Assembly (NCBI GenBank): GCA_046566185.1
Contig: JBKHXE010000075.1
Coordinates: 1 to 8,832, forward strand
Length of the DNA stretch: 8,832 bases
Source: SCSIO-59966 sp046566185
GTDB lineage: Bacteria; Actinomycetota; Actinomycetes; Actinomycetales; SCSIO-59966
Reading direction: 5' to 3'
Both the position numbers and the translations under genes were made by a program. Position 1 is the first letter of the stretch, and each line of letters opens with the position of its first letter. The notes beneath the pieces are model-generated. The model was not told where the DNA came from. It ran no database searches and was given only the letters and a program-made list of their open reading frames with translations. Below, one piece after another: positions 1 to 5,607 of the stretch.

Positions 1-394
1 TGTCGGTGAACCGCGAGAACCGGCGGCGCGTGTAGTGGCGGTCGGAGTGCTCGAAGCGTTCTCGGAGCTCGGGGTGCTCGACGGCGCGCTGCACACGGTC
101 GCGGACCAGGTGGAGGAACTCCAGCCACGACGTGCCGTCCAGCCACCCGGAGTGCCCGCACCACACCAGGAGATGGCGTTCGGCGGACTCCTCGTCGGGG
201 GACTGCCGGACGAGCTCCTGCACCTGGCTCCACAGCGCCGGGAGCGTCCCGTCGTCGAGGCTCGCCCAGATGAAGTCGTCGAGCTGCACGACCGGGTCGA
301 GGCAGTGCTCCTCCCAGTCCGGGATGCAGTGGCAGCCGAGGAGCTGCGACAGCTCCGGCATCCCGTCCCGGCTGATCTCGGCCACGGGCGTCAT
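1..394 (-). CDS. CdiI-family immunity protein (3' end beyond window)
   Basis: This probably neutralises the toxin encoded just upstream, by binding it in the cytoplasm of the producer. The reading frame is open from ATG at 394 to the window edge (131 codons, no stop). Residues 12-105 (MPELSQLLG, then an acidic/aromatic PDWEEH segment, DDFIWASL, LVRQSPDEESAERHLL, and a Trp-rich GHSGW...SWLEFLHLV ending) follow the pattern of the small helical 'contact-dependent growth inhibition system immunity' family. That family is usually about 95-100 residues; here a basic tail (HYTRRRFSRFTD) continues past it. The ATG overlaps the toxin's TGA (ATGA), and a GAGAGG purine run lies directly before it. Met12 at 361 fits the usual family N-terminus and is an alternative start. 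The family match is by eye; the immunity role is inferred from position. Confidence 0.75.
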   Translation of the reverse strand, partial: MTPVAEISRDGMPELSQLLGCHCIPDWEEHCLDPVVQLDDFIWASLDDGTLPALWSQVQELVRQSPDEESAERHLLVWCGHSGWLDGTSWLEFLHLVRDRVQRAVEHPELRERFEHSDRHYTRRRFSRFTD

Positions 395-1662
395 CCTCTC
401 TCGCTGAGCTCGGGGTAGGCGGTGTGGATGTAGACGGACCGGCCGTCGCGGGCCAGGACGACGACGACCTCGCTCGGGGGGCGGGTCTCGAACCCGTCGG
501 TGGTCCGGCACAGCACCCGCCCGACGTCCTCGGGCACGGTCATCGTCAGCGTGAGCACCCCTGTTCCGTCGGCGGCCCACTGCCGGACGTCGGCCTCGTG
601 GCGGCGCAGCGTCTCCGCGATCCACTGCTCGGCCGTGGCCCGGTCCGTCCACGCGGACGCCGTGCCGCTCCTCGGCACCGGTCCCCACACGCCCTCGTCG
701 AAGACGGTCCCCTCGACCAGGCGGTCGCGCAGGTAGCGGTCGCCGACGTCGACGTGCCGGCGCAGGGTGTGCCCGAGCGCGTAGTGCTCGCTGGCGTCCA
801 GGTCGACCGTGGTGAACAGCTCGTCCAGCGCCTGCAGCCTCGGTCGCGGGGCGTCCGGGTCGGCCATGTTGCGGGCGTGGCGGCGGCGCTCCTCCGGCGT
901 GAGCGGCCTCAGCTTGCCGATCGGCACCGCCATCGCGAGCGTGCCGCCGACCGCCGCGCCCCACTCCCCCGCCCGCCAGTCCGGGCCGGCGACCATCTCG
1001 TCGAGCGTCCGCACCGGGTGGCGGACCATGGCGAGGACCCCCGGGACGACCCCGGCGACCGCCTCGTCCCACGCCTCCCGGTCGGTGACGAAGGCGCCGG
1101 TCAGCGACCAGACGCCCGCTACGGGGTCGGCCACCGCGTCCTGCCAGAACCGCGAGACCCCCGCCGCGAGGTGCCGGGACGGTCCGTGCGCGAGCGGCCC
1201 GGCCGCGGCGTGGACCGCCTCGAGCGCCGCGACGGCGTCCTGGACGGCCGCGCGGTAGGCCGCCTGTACCGCCTCGTAGTCGGCCCACGCGGCCTGCACC
1301 AGCGCCGCGGCGCGCTCCGACCCGTACTCGGCACCCTGGGCGCGCAGCGCGACCTCGAGGTCCGCGGCCGCCCACCGCATCCGCACCAGCAGCGGCGCCA
1401 CCCGCTCCGCGTACGACGCCACGGCGTCCGCAGCCGCGGCGGCCAGCCGTCGGACGTCGTCCACGCAGCGGGCCAGCTCGCCGCGAGCCACGTCGGCGGC
1501 GGTCGCCGCCCCGCCGTACCACTGGGCGGGCTGGGTGGTCCCGACGGCTCCCGACGCCTCGTCCGCGAGCGCGGCCGCGCGCCGCAGTCGCTCGGCGTCG
1601 CCACGCGCGGCGCTCACGTCGACCGCCGGCACCGGCATCGCCTCGCCGACAGCCGCCGTCAT
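391..1662 (-). CDS. WXG-type polymorphic toxin with C-terminal RNase A-like (CdiA-CT) domain
   Basis: A 423-residue probable interbacterial toxin that would degrade RNA in a target cell. Residues 1-155 are an Ala-rich helical hairpin with a W-Y-G (WXG) turn at 48-50, as in type VII secretion (ESX) substrates. Residues 165-250 are a linker with FWQDAV, WSLTGAF and HPVRTLDEMV segments common in actinobacterial pre-toxin regions. Residues 285-423 match the bacterial RNase A-like domain known from Yersinia kristensenii CdiA: GHTLRRHV at 297-304 (candidate catalytic His), TASAWTDRATAEQWI at 334-348, and terminal HTAYPE at 413-418. ATG at 1662 is chosen because it overlaps the upstream TGA (ATGA), with GGTGGG before it; an in-frame GTG at 1671 would add three residues. 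There is no signal peptide, consistent with ESX export. The partner gene lies upstream and the immunity gene downstream. Target RNA and export route are inferred. Confidence 0.85.
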   Translation of the reverse strand: MTAAVGEAMPVPAVDVSAARGDAERLRRAAALADEASGAVGTTQPAQWYGGAATAADVARGELARCVDDVRRLAAAAADAVASYAERVAPLLVRMRWAAADLEVALRAQGAEYGSERAAALVQAAWADYEAVQAAYRAAVQDAVAALEAVHAAAGPLAHGPSRHLAAGVSRFWQDAVADPVAGVWSLTGAFVTDREAWDEAVAGVVPGVLAMVRHPVRTLDEMVAGPDWRAGEWGAAVGGTLAMAVPIGKLRPLTPEERRRHARNMADPDAPRPRLQALDELFTTVDLDASEHYALGHTLRRHVDVGDRYLRDRLVEGTVFDEGVWGPVPRSGTASAWTDRATAEQWIAETLRRHEADVRQWAADGTGVLTLTMTVPEDVGRVLCRTTDGFETRPPSEVVVVLARDGRSVYIHTAYPELSERG

Positions 1663-1943
1663 CGGACCCACCGGGCGTCGCTGCGGGCGTAGGAGTCCGC
1701 GGCCACGCGTAGCGCTTCGTCCAGGGCGGTGGCGCGCGCCACGGCGGTCCCGGCTGCCGCCTCGAGCACGGCCACCGCGCGGCCGGCAGCGGCGGCCAGC
1801 TCGAGGTCCGCCGCCCAGGCATGGCGCGAGACGGACCGCAGCGCCGTCCGCGCCGCGATCAGGGCCGCCCCGACGTCACCGGCGGCCGACGCCGCTGCGA
1901 GCAGCAGTGCCGGGTCCACGCCGAACCGCGCCGGGGTCGTCAC
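1659..1943 (-). CDS. EspC-like small helical T7SS partner with C-terminal YxxxD signal
   Basis: A 94-residue Ala-rich helical protein without a signal peptide or membrane segment. Its end, LDEALRVAADSYARSDARWV, resembles the ESX-secreted EspC/DUF2580 group. It carries Y85-x3-D89, the general YxxxD/E type VII export motif, five residues from the C-terminus. It likely pairs with the WXG protein encoded next, as EsxA-EsxB or PE-PPE pairs do, and supplies the export signal. GTG at 1943 is the best start: it gives a family-like N-terminus (TTPARFGVDPALL), whereas the longer ATG at 2060 adds 39 low-complexity residues through the intergenic region. The ribosome-binding site is weak. A TACGGT hexamer at 1957-1952, eight bases ahead of the GTG, would fit a leaderless transcript. 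This is the first gene of the toxin operon and ends in an ATGA overlap with the toxin. Confidence 0.72.
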   Translation of the reverse strand: MTTPARFGVDPALLLAAASAAGDVGAALIAARTALRSVSRHAWAADLELAAAAGRAVAVLEAAAGTAVARATALDEALRVAADSYARSDARWVR

Positions 1944-2095
1944 GGGGCCCGACCGTAGGGACAAACCGTTCGCGGCCGCCGACGTTGTCCACAGGAAACG
2001 ACAAGCGACCGGTGACGCTGCTCTGTTCAGGTGGGTGCCGGGGCGTGATCCGCACGACACTCAACCGCCCCCCGGGGGGCGCCGATAACGGCCTC
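1944..2095. promoter_or_regulatory. Divergent promoter region between toxin operon and carboxypeptidase gene
   Basis: This 152-base spacer must hold the promoters of both flanking transcription units. Seen in it: GGACAA (1959-1964) facing TTGTCC (1985-1990) and then GACAA (2000-2004), alternating arms that could be an operator; a perfect 16-base palindrome CGCCCCCCGGGGGGCG at 2066-2081; and GATAAC at 2084-2089, six bases before the GTG at 2096. No clear -35 box was found on either strand, so exact promoter positions are not assigned. Confidence 0.4.
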
Positions 2096-3325
2096 GTGCC
2101 GTGCCCATCCACGCTGCGTCGTCCGGCTGCCGCCGTGCTGCTGGCGGCTGCCCTGGTCGCGCCGGTGCTGGCCTCGACGGCGACCGCCGCGCCGCCCACG
2201 GCCGCCGAGGTCGCCGAGCAGCGCACCGAGGCCGACCGGCTGCGCGAGCAGGCCGACGACCACGAGGGTGAGGTCGCGGCCGCCCAGACCCGGCTCGCCG
2301 AGCTGTCGAGTGCCGCCGGCGCCGCCCTCGAGCGCTACACCGTCGCGGTGCAGCAGCAGGCCGCGGCCGAGGCCGCGCACTGGGAGGAGTCGGAGCGCCT
2401 GTCCCTCGCCCGGTCCGCCCTCGACACGACGCGCGGCGACCTCGGGCGCTGGGCCGCGCAGACGTACCGAGACGGCGCGGGCACCTCCACGTACGAGGGG
2501 TTCATGACGCTGCTCGAGGCGAGCAGCCCCGAGGACCTCAGCGAGCGCATGGTCATGCTCGAGGTCGTCGGCCGCTCGCAGGGCGGCACCGTGAAGGAGG
2601 CCGACGAGGCGGCGAGGAGCCAGGCGGACGCCGCACTGCGGGCCGAGCAGACGTCGATGGCCGTGCGCGAGGCGACGGAGGCGGCCGTCGCGGCCAAGGC
2701 CGAGAGCGACCGGCTCGTCGCAGCCCAGCGGGAGGAGGTGGCCCGACTCGAGGCGCTGCTCGCCGCGAGCCAGGGCGCCGCCGCCGACGCCGAGGCCGAG
2801 GCGAAGCGCCTCGCGCAGGCGCGGGCCGCCGTCGAGCGGGGACAGACGAGCAGCGCGCGGCCGACGAACCTCGACGGCATCAACACCGTCACGGGCGCCA
2901 CCGGCGACTGCCGCGGCACCGGCGTGGAGCGCTACCCCAACGGGCAGATCCCGGCCTCCGCGCTCTGCCCGCTGTGGGGCGCGCCGGGGCACCTGCTGCG
3001 CGCCGACGCCGCGTACGCGTTCGACCGCCTCGCGGAGGCCTACGCCTCGGCGTTCGGCGAGCCCATCTGCGTGACGGACTCCTACCGCACCTACGAGGCG
3101 CAGGTGCGGCTCCGCGCGGCGAAGCCGCACCTGGCCGCTGTCCCGGGCACCAGCAACCACGGGTGGGGCACCGCGGTCGACCTCTGCGGCGGCATCCAGC
3201 GGTTCGGCACCGCCGAGTACCAGTGGATGCAGCTCAACGCGCCGCTGTACGGCTGGTTCAACCCGGCGTGGGCGCAGCAGGGGGGCAGCAAGCCCGAGCC
3301 GTGGCACTGGGAGTTCGGCGGCTGA
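2096..3325 (+). CDS. Exported coiled-coil M15B peptidase (VanY-like D-alanyl-D-alanine carboxypeptidase)
   Basis: It probably trims the terminal D-Ala from peptidoglycan stem peptides outside the membrane. With GTG at 2096 it has 409 residues. A signal peptide occupies about 1-32 (basic STLRRP, hydrophobic AAAVLLAAALVAPVLA, AxA-like TATAA). A long Ala/Glu/Arg coiled coil at about 36-265 includes an SPEDLSERMVMLEVV hinge like that in RipA/PcsB-type hydrolases. The M15 domain is at about 275-409: substrate-binding Y-R331, SNHGWGTAVD with zinc ligands H355 and D362, and EPWH with general base E401 and ligand H404. Four cysteines in the mature C-terminal part could form disulfides. An upstream GTG at 2045 has a better ribosome-binding site (AGGTGGG) but gives an over-long n-region. 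It is convergent with the SprT-like gene, with only 7 bases between stops. A D,L-endopeptidase role is possible. Confidence 0.88.
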   Translation: MPCPSTLRRPAAAVLLAAALVAPVLASTATAAPPTAAEVAEQRTEADRLREQADDHEGEVAAAQTRLAELSSAAGAALERYTVAVQQQAAAEAAHWEESERLSLARSALDTTRGDLGRWAAQTYRDGAGTSTYEGFMTLLEASSPEDLSERMVMLEVVGRSQGGTVKEADEAARSQADAALRAEQTSMAVREATEAAVAAKAESDRLVAAQREEVARLEALLAASQGAAADAEAEAKRLAQARAAVERGQTSSARPTNLDGINTVTGATGDCRGTGVERYPNGQIPASALCPLWGAPGHLLRADAAYAFDRLAEAYASAFGEPICVTDSYRTYEAQVRLRAAKPHLAAVPGTSNHGWGTAVDLCGGIQRFGTAEYQWMQLNAPLYGWFNPAWAQQGGSKPEPWHWEFGG

Positions 3326-3332
3326 CCGGCCG

Positions 3333-4058
3333 CTACGCGCCCCGCACCAGCGGGAAGGGGGCGGCGACGAGGCCCTCGTCGGTCTGCACGTGGTACCGGC
3401 TGCGTCCGCGCTTGACGATCTCCCCGCGGAGGCCGGCGAACCGACCGCGACCCAGGAGCACGACCATCGACCCGACGGGGAGCCGACCGGCGGCGGCCGC
3501 CGACACCGGCGACGGAGCCGCCTCGACGGAGCGGGCGGCCACCTGCGGCGTGGCCCCAGCGGCGCGCAGGCGGCTGAGCTCTTCCACGTACGCGGGCGGC
3601 ATCGCCACGACCTGCCCCCGGTAGCGCCAGGCGATGACGTGGCGCGGGTCGAACGTCCGCGCGCAGACGCCGCAGGCCTGCACCCGCGTCGGGCGGCGGT
3701 ACCGCCGCACCTCGTGACCGGCAGCGCAGGTACCGACCCACGGCGCGTCCGGGCGGGGGGTCGAGCTGGACAGGCACCTCTGCCCCGAGCAGCCGATGCG
3801 CAGCGCCTGGGCCCGCCAGACGGCGTCGTGGCCGTGCTCGGGGCCGACGAGGGCGTGGGCGATCTCGTGCAGGACGGTGTCGCGGACCTCGGCCTCGTCG
3901 TGCAGCTCGGTGAGCACCCGGCTGAGGCCGATCTCGCGCCGGGCGGCGCGACAGACCCCCGCCCGGGTACGGGCGTTGTCGAGGACGAGCTTCCACTCGT
4001 GCAGCCCGTGCTGGTCCATCAGGTCGCGGGCGAGTCGCCTGGCGTCAGCGGTGCGCAC
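3333..4058 (-). CDS. SprT-like zinc metalloprotease with zinc ribbon and KOW-like C-terminus
   Basis: A 241-residue cytoplasmic protein. The SprT-like domain spans about 1-140: H64-E-I-A-H68 is the zincin motif, and H77 in GHDAVW is the likely third ligand. Cysteines C90, C95, C111, C129 and C132 suggest the zinc ribbon that follows in SprT/Spartan proteins; C111 and CGVC (129-132) are the most typical. Residues 193-238 (VGSMVVLLGRGRFAGLRGEIV...) look like a KOW/SH3-type barrel, which could bind nucleic acid or ribosomes. Spartan, its eukaryotic relative, cleaves DNA-protein crosslinks; the bacterial substrates are not known. GTG at 4058 is chosen for the GGAGG at 4064-4068 with a 5-base spacer. 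It lies 44 bases after the LysM gene on the same strand, so it may be co-transcribed from the SOS-controlled promoter. That co-regulation is inferred. Confidence 0.85.
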   Translation of the reverse strand: MRTADARRLARDLMDQHGLHEWKLVLDNARTRAGVCRAARREIGLSRVLTELHDEAEVRDTVLHEIAHALVGPEHGHDAVWRAQALRIGCSGQRCLSSSTPRPDAPWVGTCAAGHEVRRYRRPTRVQACGVCARTFDPRHVIAWRYRGQVVAMPPAYVEELSRLRAAGATPQVAARSVEAAPSPVSAAAAGRLPVGSMVVLLGRGRFAGLRGEIVKRGRSRYHVQTDEGLVAAPFPLVRGA

Positions 4059-4063
4059 GGCGG

Positions 4064-4068
4064 CCTCC
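4064..4068 (-). promoter_or_regulatory. Ribosome binding site that decides the SprT-like start
   Basis: GGAGG on the minus strand, five bases before GTG 4058. It supports this start over an in-frame ATG at 4544, which would read through the LysM gene in another frame. Confidence 0.7.
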
Positions 4069-4102
4069 GGTCGGGTCGGTGCGGGCGGGCACGGCGACGT
4101 GG

Positions 4103-4522
4103 TCAGTCGGCGGCCGGCACGACGAGGGTCTGGCCGGCGACGACCCCGGAGGACGGGAGCCCGTTGAGCTCGACGATCTCGGCGATCACGTCGCGCACAT
4201 CCTCGCCCGGCGAGGCGGACTCCGACGCGATCCCCCACAGCGTGTCGCCCGGCACGACGACGACCTCCACCGCGGCGGCGTCGCGCACCGCGTCGCCCGC
4301 CGTCGCCTGGCCCGTGCCGAGAACGCCGACGACGGTCGCCGCGACGGTCGAGACGAGCAGCGTCAGCGCGAGCCGACCCCGGCGCGTGATCCGCAGGGGT
4401 GCCGCCGGGCCCGCCAGCGCGGGCCGGACGCGGGAGATCGGGAAGGCCAGCACGACGGCGTCGCGCTGCCGGCGGCCGGCGAAGGGTCGGTCGGTCACGT
4501 GGTCGACGGTCACTGCACTCAT
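4103..4522 (-). CDS. LysM membrane protein, SOS cell-division suppressor type (Rv2719c/DivS/YneA-like)
   Basis: A 139-residue protein. The cytoplasmic N-terminus (1-49) is basic, with one membrane segment at about 50-72 (LALTLLVSTVAATVVGVLG). A single LysM domain at 86-136 (VVPGDTLWGIA ... VVAGQTLVVP) would bind peptidoglycan outside the membrane. Small membrane-anchored LysM proteins near lexA in actinobacteria and Bacillus (Rv2719c, DivS, YneA) block division during DNA damage. The same role is likely here because a perfect LexA box lies 32 bases upstream of the start, with three weaker ones behind it. ATG at 4522 has GGAGG at 4529-4533 with a 6-base spacer. In Mycobacterium and Corynebacterium such genes are directly divergent from lexA; here a TspO-like gene intervenes. 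The division-block function is inferred from family and regulation, since overall sequence conservation in this group is low. Confidence 0.82.
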   Translation of the reverse strand: MSAVTVDHVTDRPFAGRRQRDAVVLAFPISRVRPALAGPAAPLRITRRGRLALTLLVSTVAATVVGVLGTGQATAGDAVRDAAAVEVVVVPGDTLWGIASESASPGEDVRDVIAEIVELNGLPSSGVVAGQTLVVPAAD

Positions 4523-4553
4523 CGGGCACCTCCGTGGCGCTCATCGGGACGTC

Positions 4554-4569
4554 TCGAACCTCTGTTCGA
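4554..4569. promoter_or_regulatory. LexA (SOS) box, perfect palindrome
   Basis: TCGAAC-CTCT-GTTCGA matches the actinobacterial/Gram-positive SOS box in all 12 arm positions. It lies 32 bases upstream of the LysM gene start. LexA bound here would repress the LysM gene and probably the SprT-like gene behind it. Confidence 0.9.
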
Positions 4570-4570
4570 T

Positions 4571-4586
4571 TCGAACGCCTGTACGG
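4571..4586. promoter_or_regulatory. Second, degenerate SOS box
   Basis: TCGAAC-GCCT-GTACGG has one perfect arm and a second arm with two mismatches. It begins 17 bases after the start of the perfect box, with one base between them, so two LexA dimers could sit side by side. Confidence 0.55.
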
Positions 4587-4623
4587 TTTCTAGCAGTCCT
4601 GGGCGGGGCCTGTCCACCCCGGG

Positions 4624-4639
4624 TCGAACGCCTGTACCC
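4624..4639. promoter_or_regulatory. Third, degenerate SOS box (14-base repeat of the second)
   Basis: TCGAAC-GCCT-GTACCC. Its first 14 bases (4624-4637) are identical to 4571-4584, so it is a direct repeat 53 bases away, about five helical turns. Confidence 0.45.
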
Positions 4640-4653
4640 GTACATCCGTTCGC
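4638..4653. promoter_or_regulatory. Possible fourth SOS half-box
   Basis: CCGTAC-ATCC-GTTCGC has one arm close to consensus (GTTCGC) and a poor left arm; 9 of 12 arm positions match. It abuts the third box. This is the weakest of the group and may be chance. Confidence 0.25.
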
Positions 4654-4658
4654 TTCCG

Positions 4659-4677
4659 TGCTGAGAGCACCTCAGCA
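4659..4677. terminator. Hairpin downstream of the TspO-like gene
   Basis: TGCTGAG, a 5-base loop AGCAC, then CTCAGCA form a perfect 7-bp stem starting 33 bases past the stop at 4710. There is no T tract on the minus strand, so it is at best a weak intrinsic terminator. It separates this gene from the SOS-controlled LysM unit. Confidence 0.4.
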
Positions 4678-4709
4678 GGCACCACCGACAACGCCCTCCG
4701 GCGAGGGTG

Positions 4710-5468
4710 TCAGCGTCGGCGACGGGCCACCGCCGCGGTGCCGGCCACGGTCACGGCGGCCAGCACCGCCGCCAGCGCCACCGCGGTCGACTCCGTCGTG
4801 CCGGCCGTCCGCGCGACCGCGACCCAGCCCAGCGCCCAGACGACGGCCGCCGGGAAGGCCAGCCGGCCCCGGCCCTGCCAGGTCACGCGTTCGGCCACCA
4901 CCCCGGTCAGGGCCACCACCAGCACCGACCACGCGGTGCGGCCCGGCGGCGCGCCGGCCAGCGGCGACGCCTCGCCGAGCGCGACGACGTGCGCCACCGT
5001 CGCCACGCTGACCCACCCGAGGTACAGGCCGGTCGTGCCGTCGAGCAGCACACGCTCCCAGCGGCCCCGCGGCGCGTCGGCGAGCAACCGGCCGTAGGCG
5101 ACCACCAGGGACACGAGCACCATCACGATCAGCACCGCGGTCAGCCACGGCACCCCGGCCCGGGCGGCGACGACCCAGCCCGCGCCGGCGACCATCGACA
5201 CCGCGAGGGGCACGTCCACGCGACGCACGCGCTCGTCGTGCCGACGGGCCCCGCCGGCCTGCCAGACCGCGAACGCCGCGAGACCCGCGGAGATCGGCGT
5301 CCAGACGGCGACGGCGGGACCGGCCGGCGCGACGAGCGACGCCTCGGTCGCCAGGGCACCGGCAGCCGCCCCCGCGACCGGTGGGCCACCGAGGGCGCCG
5401 ACACCGGCGGCGAGACCGAGCAGGGCAACGGCACCGCTGAGCAGGACGAGCAGCTGGCGAGGGGACAT
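4710..5468 (-). CDS. TspO-like (tryptophan-rich sensory) multi-span membrane protein
   Basis: A 252-residue integral membrane protein with about seven or eight hydrophobic segments (near 7-25, 52-70, 84-103, 107-127, 143-163, 179-195, 204-219, 227-247). WTPISAGLAAFAVWQ at 56-70 and DGTTGLYLGWVSVATVAH at 143-160 are typical of the actinobacterial proteins annotated as 'tryptophan-rich sensory protein', distant relatives of TspO. TspO proteins bind porphyrins and related ligands, but whether this longer branch does is unknown, so no substrate is assigned. The start ATG at 5468 has only a weak upstream purine run. It is divergent from lexA, and the lexA SOS box lies 52 bases upstream of this start, so LexA may affect it too. 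It sits where the LysM gene is adjacent to lexA in related bacteria. Confidence 0.7.
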   Translation of the reverse strand: MSPRQLLVLLSGAVALLGLAAGVGALGGPPVAGAAAGALATEASLVAPAGPAVAVWTPISAGLAAFAVWQAGGARRHDERVRRVDVPLAVSMVAGAGWVVAARAGVPWLTAVLIVMVLVSLVVAYGRLLADAPRGRWERVLLDGTTGLYLGWVSVATVAHVVALGEASPLAGAPPGRTAWSVLVVALTGVVAERVTWQGRGRLAFPAAVVWALGWVAVARTAGTTESTAVALAAVLAAVTVAGTAAVARRRR

Positions 5469-5519
5469 GACCGCGATCGTCCCGTGCCCACCGCCGGGCG
5501 CATCGCGGGGGCGACACGC

Positions 5520-5535
5520 TCGAACACCTGTTTGA
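5520..5535. promoter_or_regulatory. LexA (SOS) box of the lexA promoter
   Basis: TCGAAC-ACCT-GTTTGA differs from the consensus palindrome at a single position. Its right arm overlaps a -35-like TTGAAC, as expected for LexA autorepression. Confidence 0.85.
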
Positions 5536-5560
5536 ACACCGGCACCCGGAGGGCTACCGT
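5532..5560 (+). promoter_or_regulatory. lexA promoter
   Basis: A -35-like TTGAAC at 5532-5537 and a -10-like TACCGT at 5555-5560 are separated by exactly 17 bases. The -35 overlaps the SOS box. Transcription would start near 5567, leaving a leader of about 40 bases before the GTG. Confidence 0.55.
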
Positions 5561-5607
5561 GATCACGACGACCCGGCCGGGCGGGTCACACGACAGGAGG
5601 GTGCAGC

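Noticed and set aside
487..502. TCGAAC half-sites as further SOS boxes (also near 3650 and 7229)
   Set aside because: The opposing arm does not match GTTCGA, and all three lie inside coding regions.
424..1692. Long plus-strand frame opposite the toxin gene
   Set aside because: Arg/Pro/His-rich shadow with no recognisable motifs; the minus-strand frame has clear domain structure.
1535..2095. Long N-terminal extension of the carboxypeptidase reading frame
   Set aside because: It is antisense to the toxin and partner genes, low in complexity (Arg/Pro/Ala), and would bury the clear signal peptide at 2096.
4079..5011. Plus-strand frame across LysM, the SOS boxes and the TspO-like gene
   Set aside because: Crosses a clear regulatory region, and its composition is typical of an antisense GC-rich frame.
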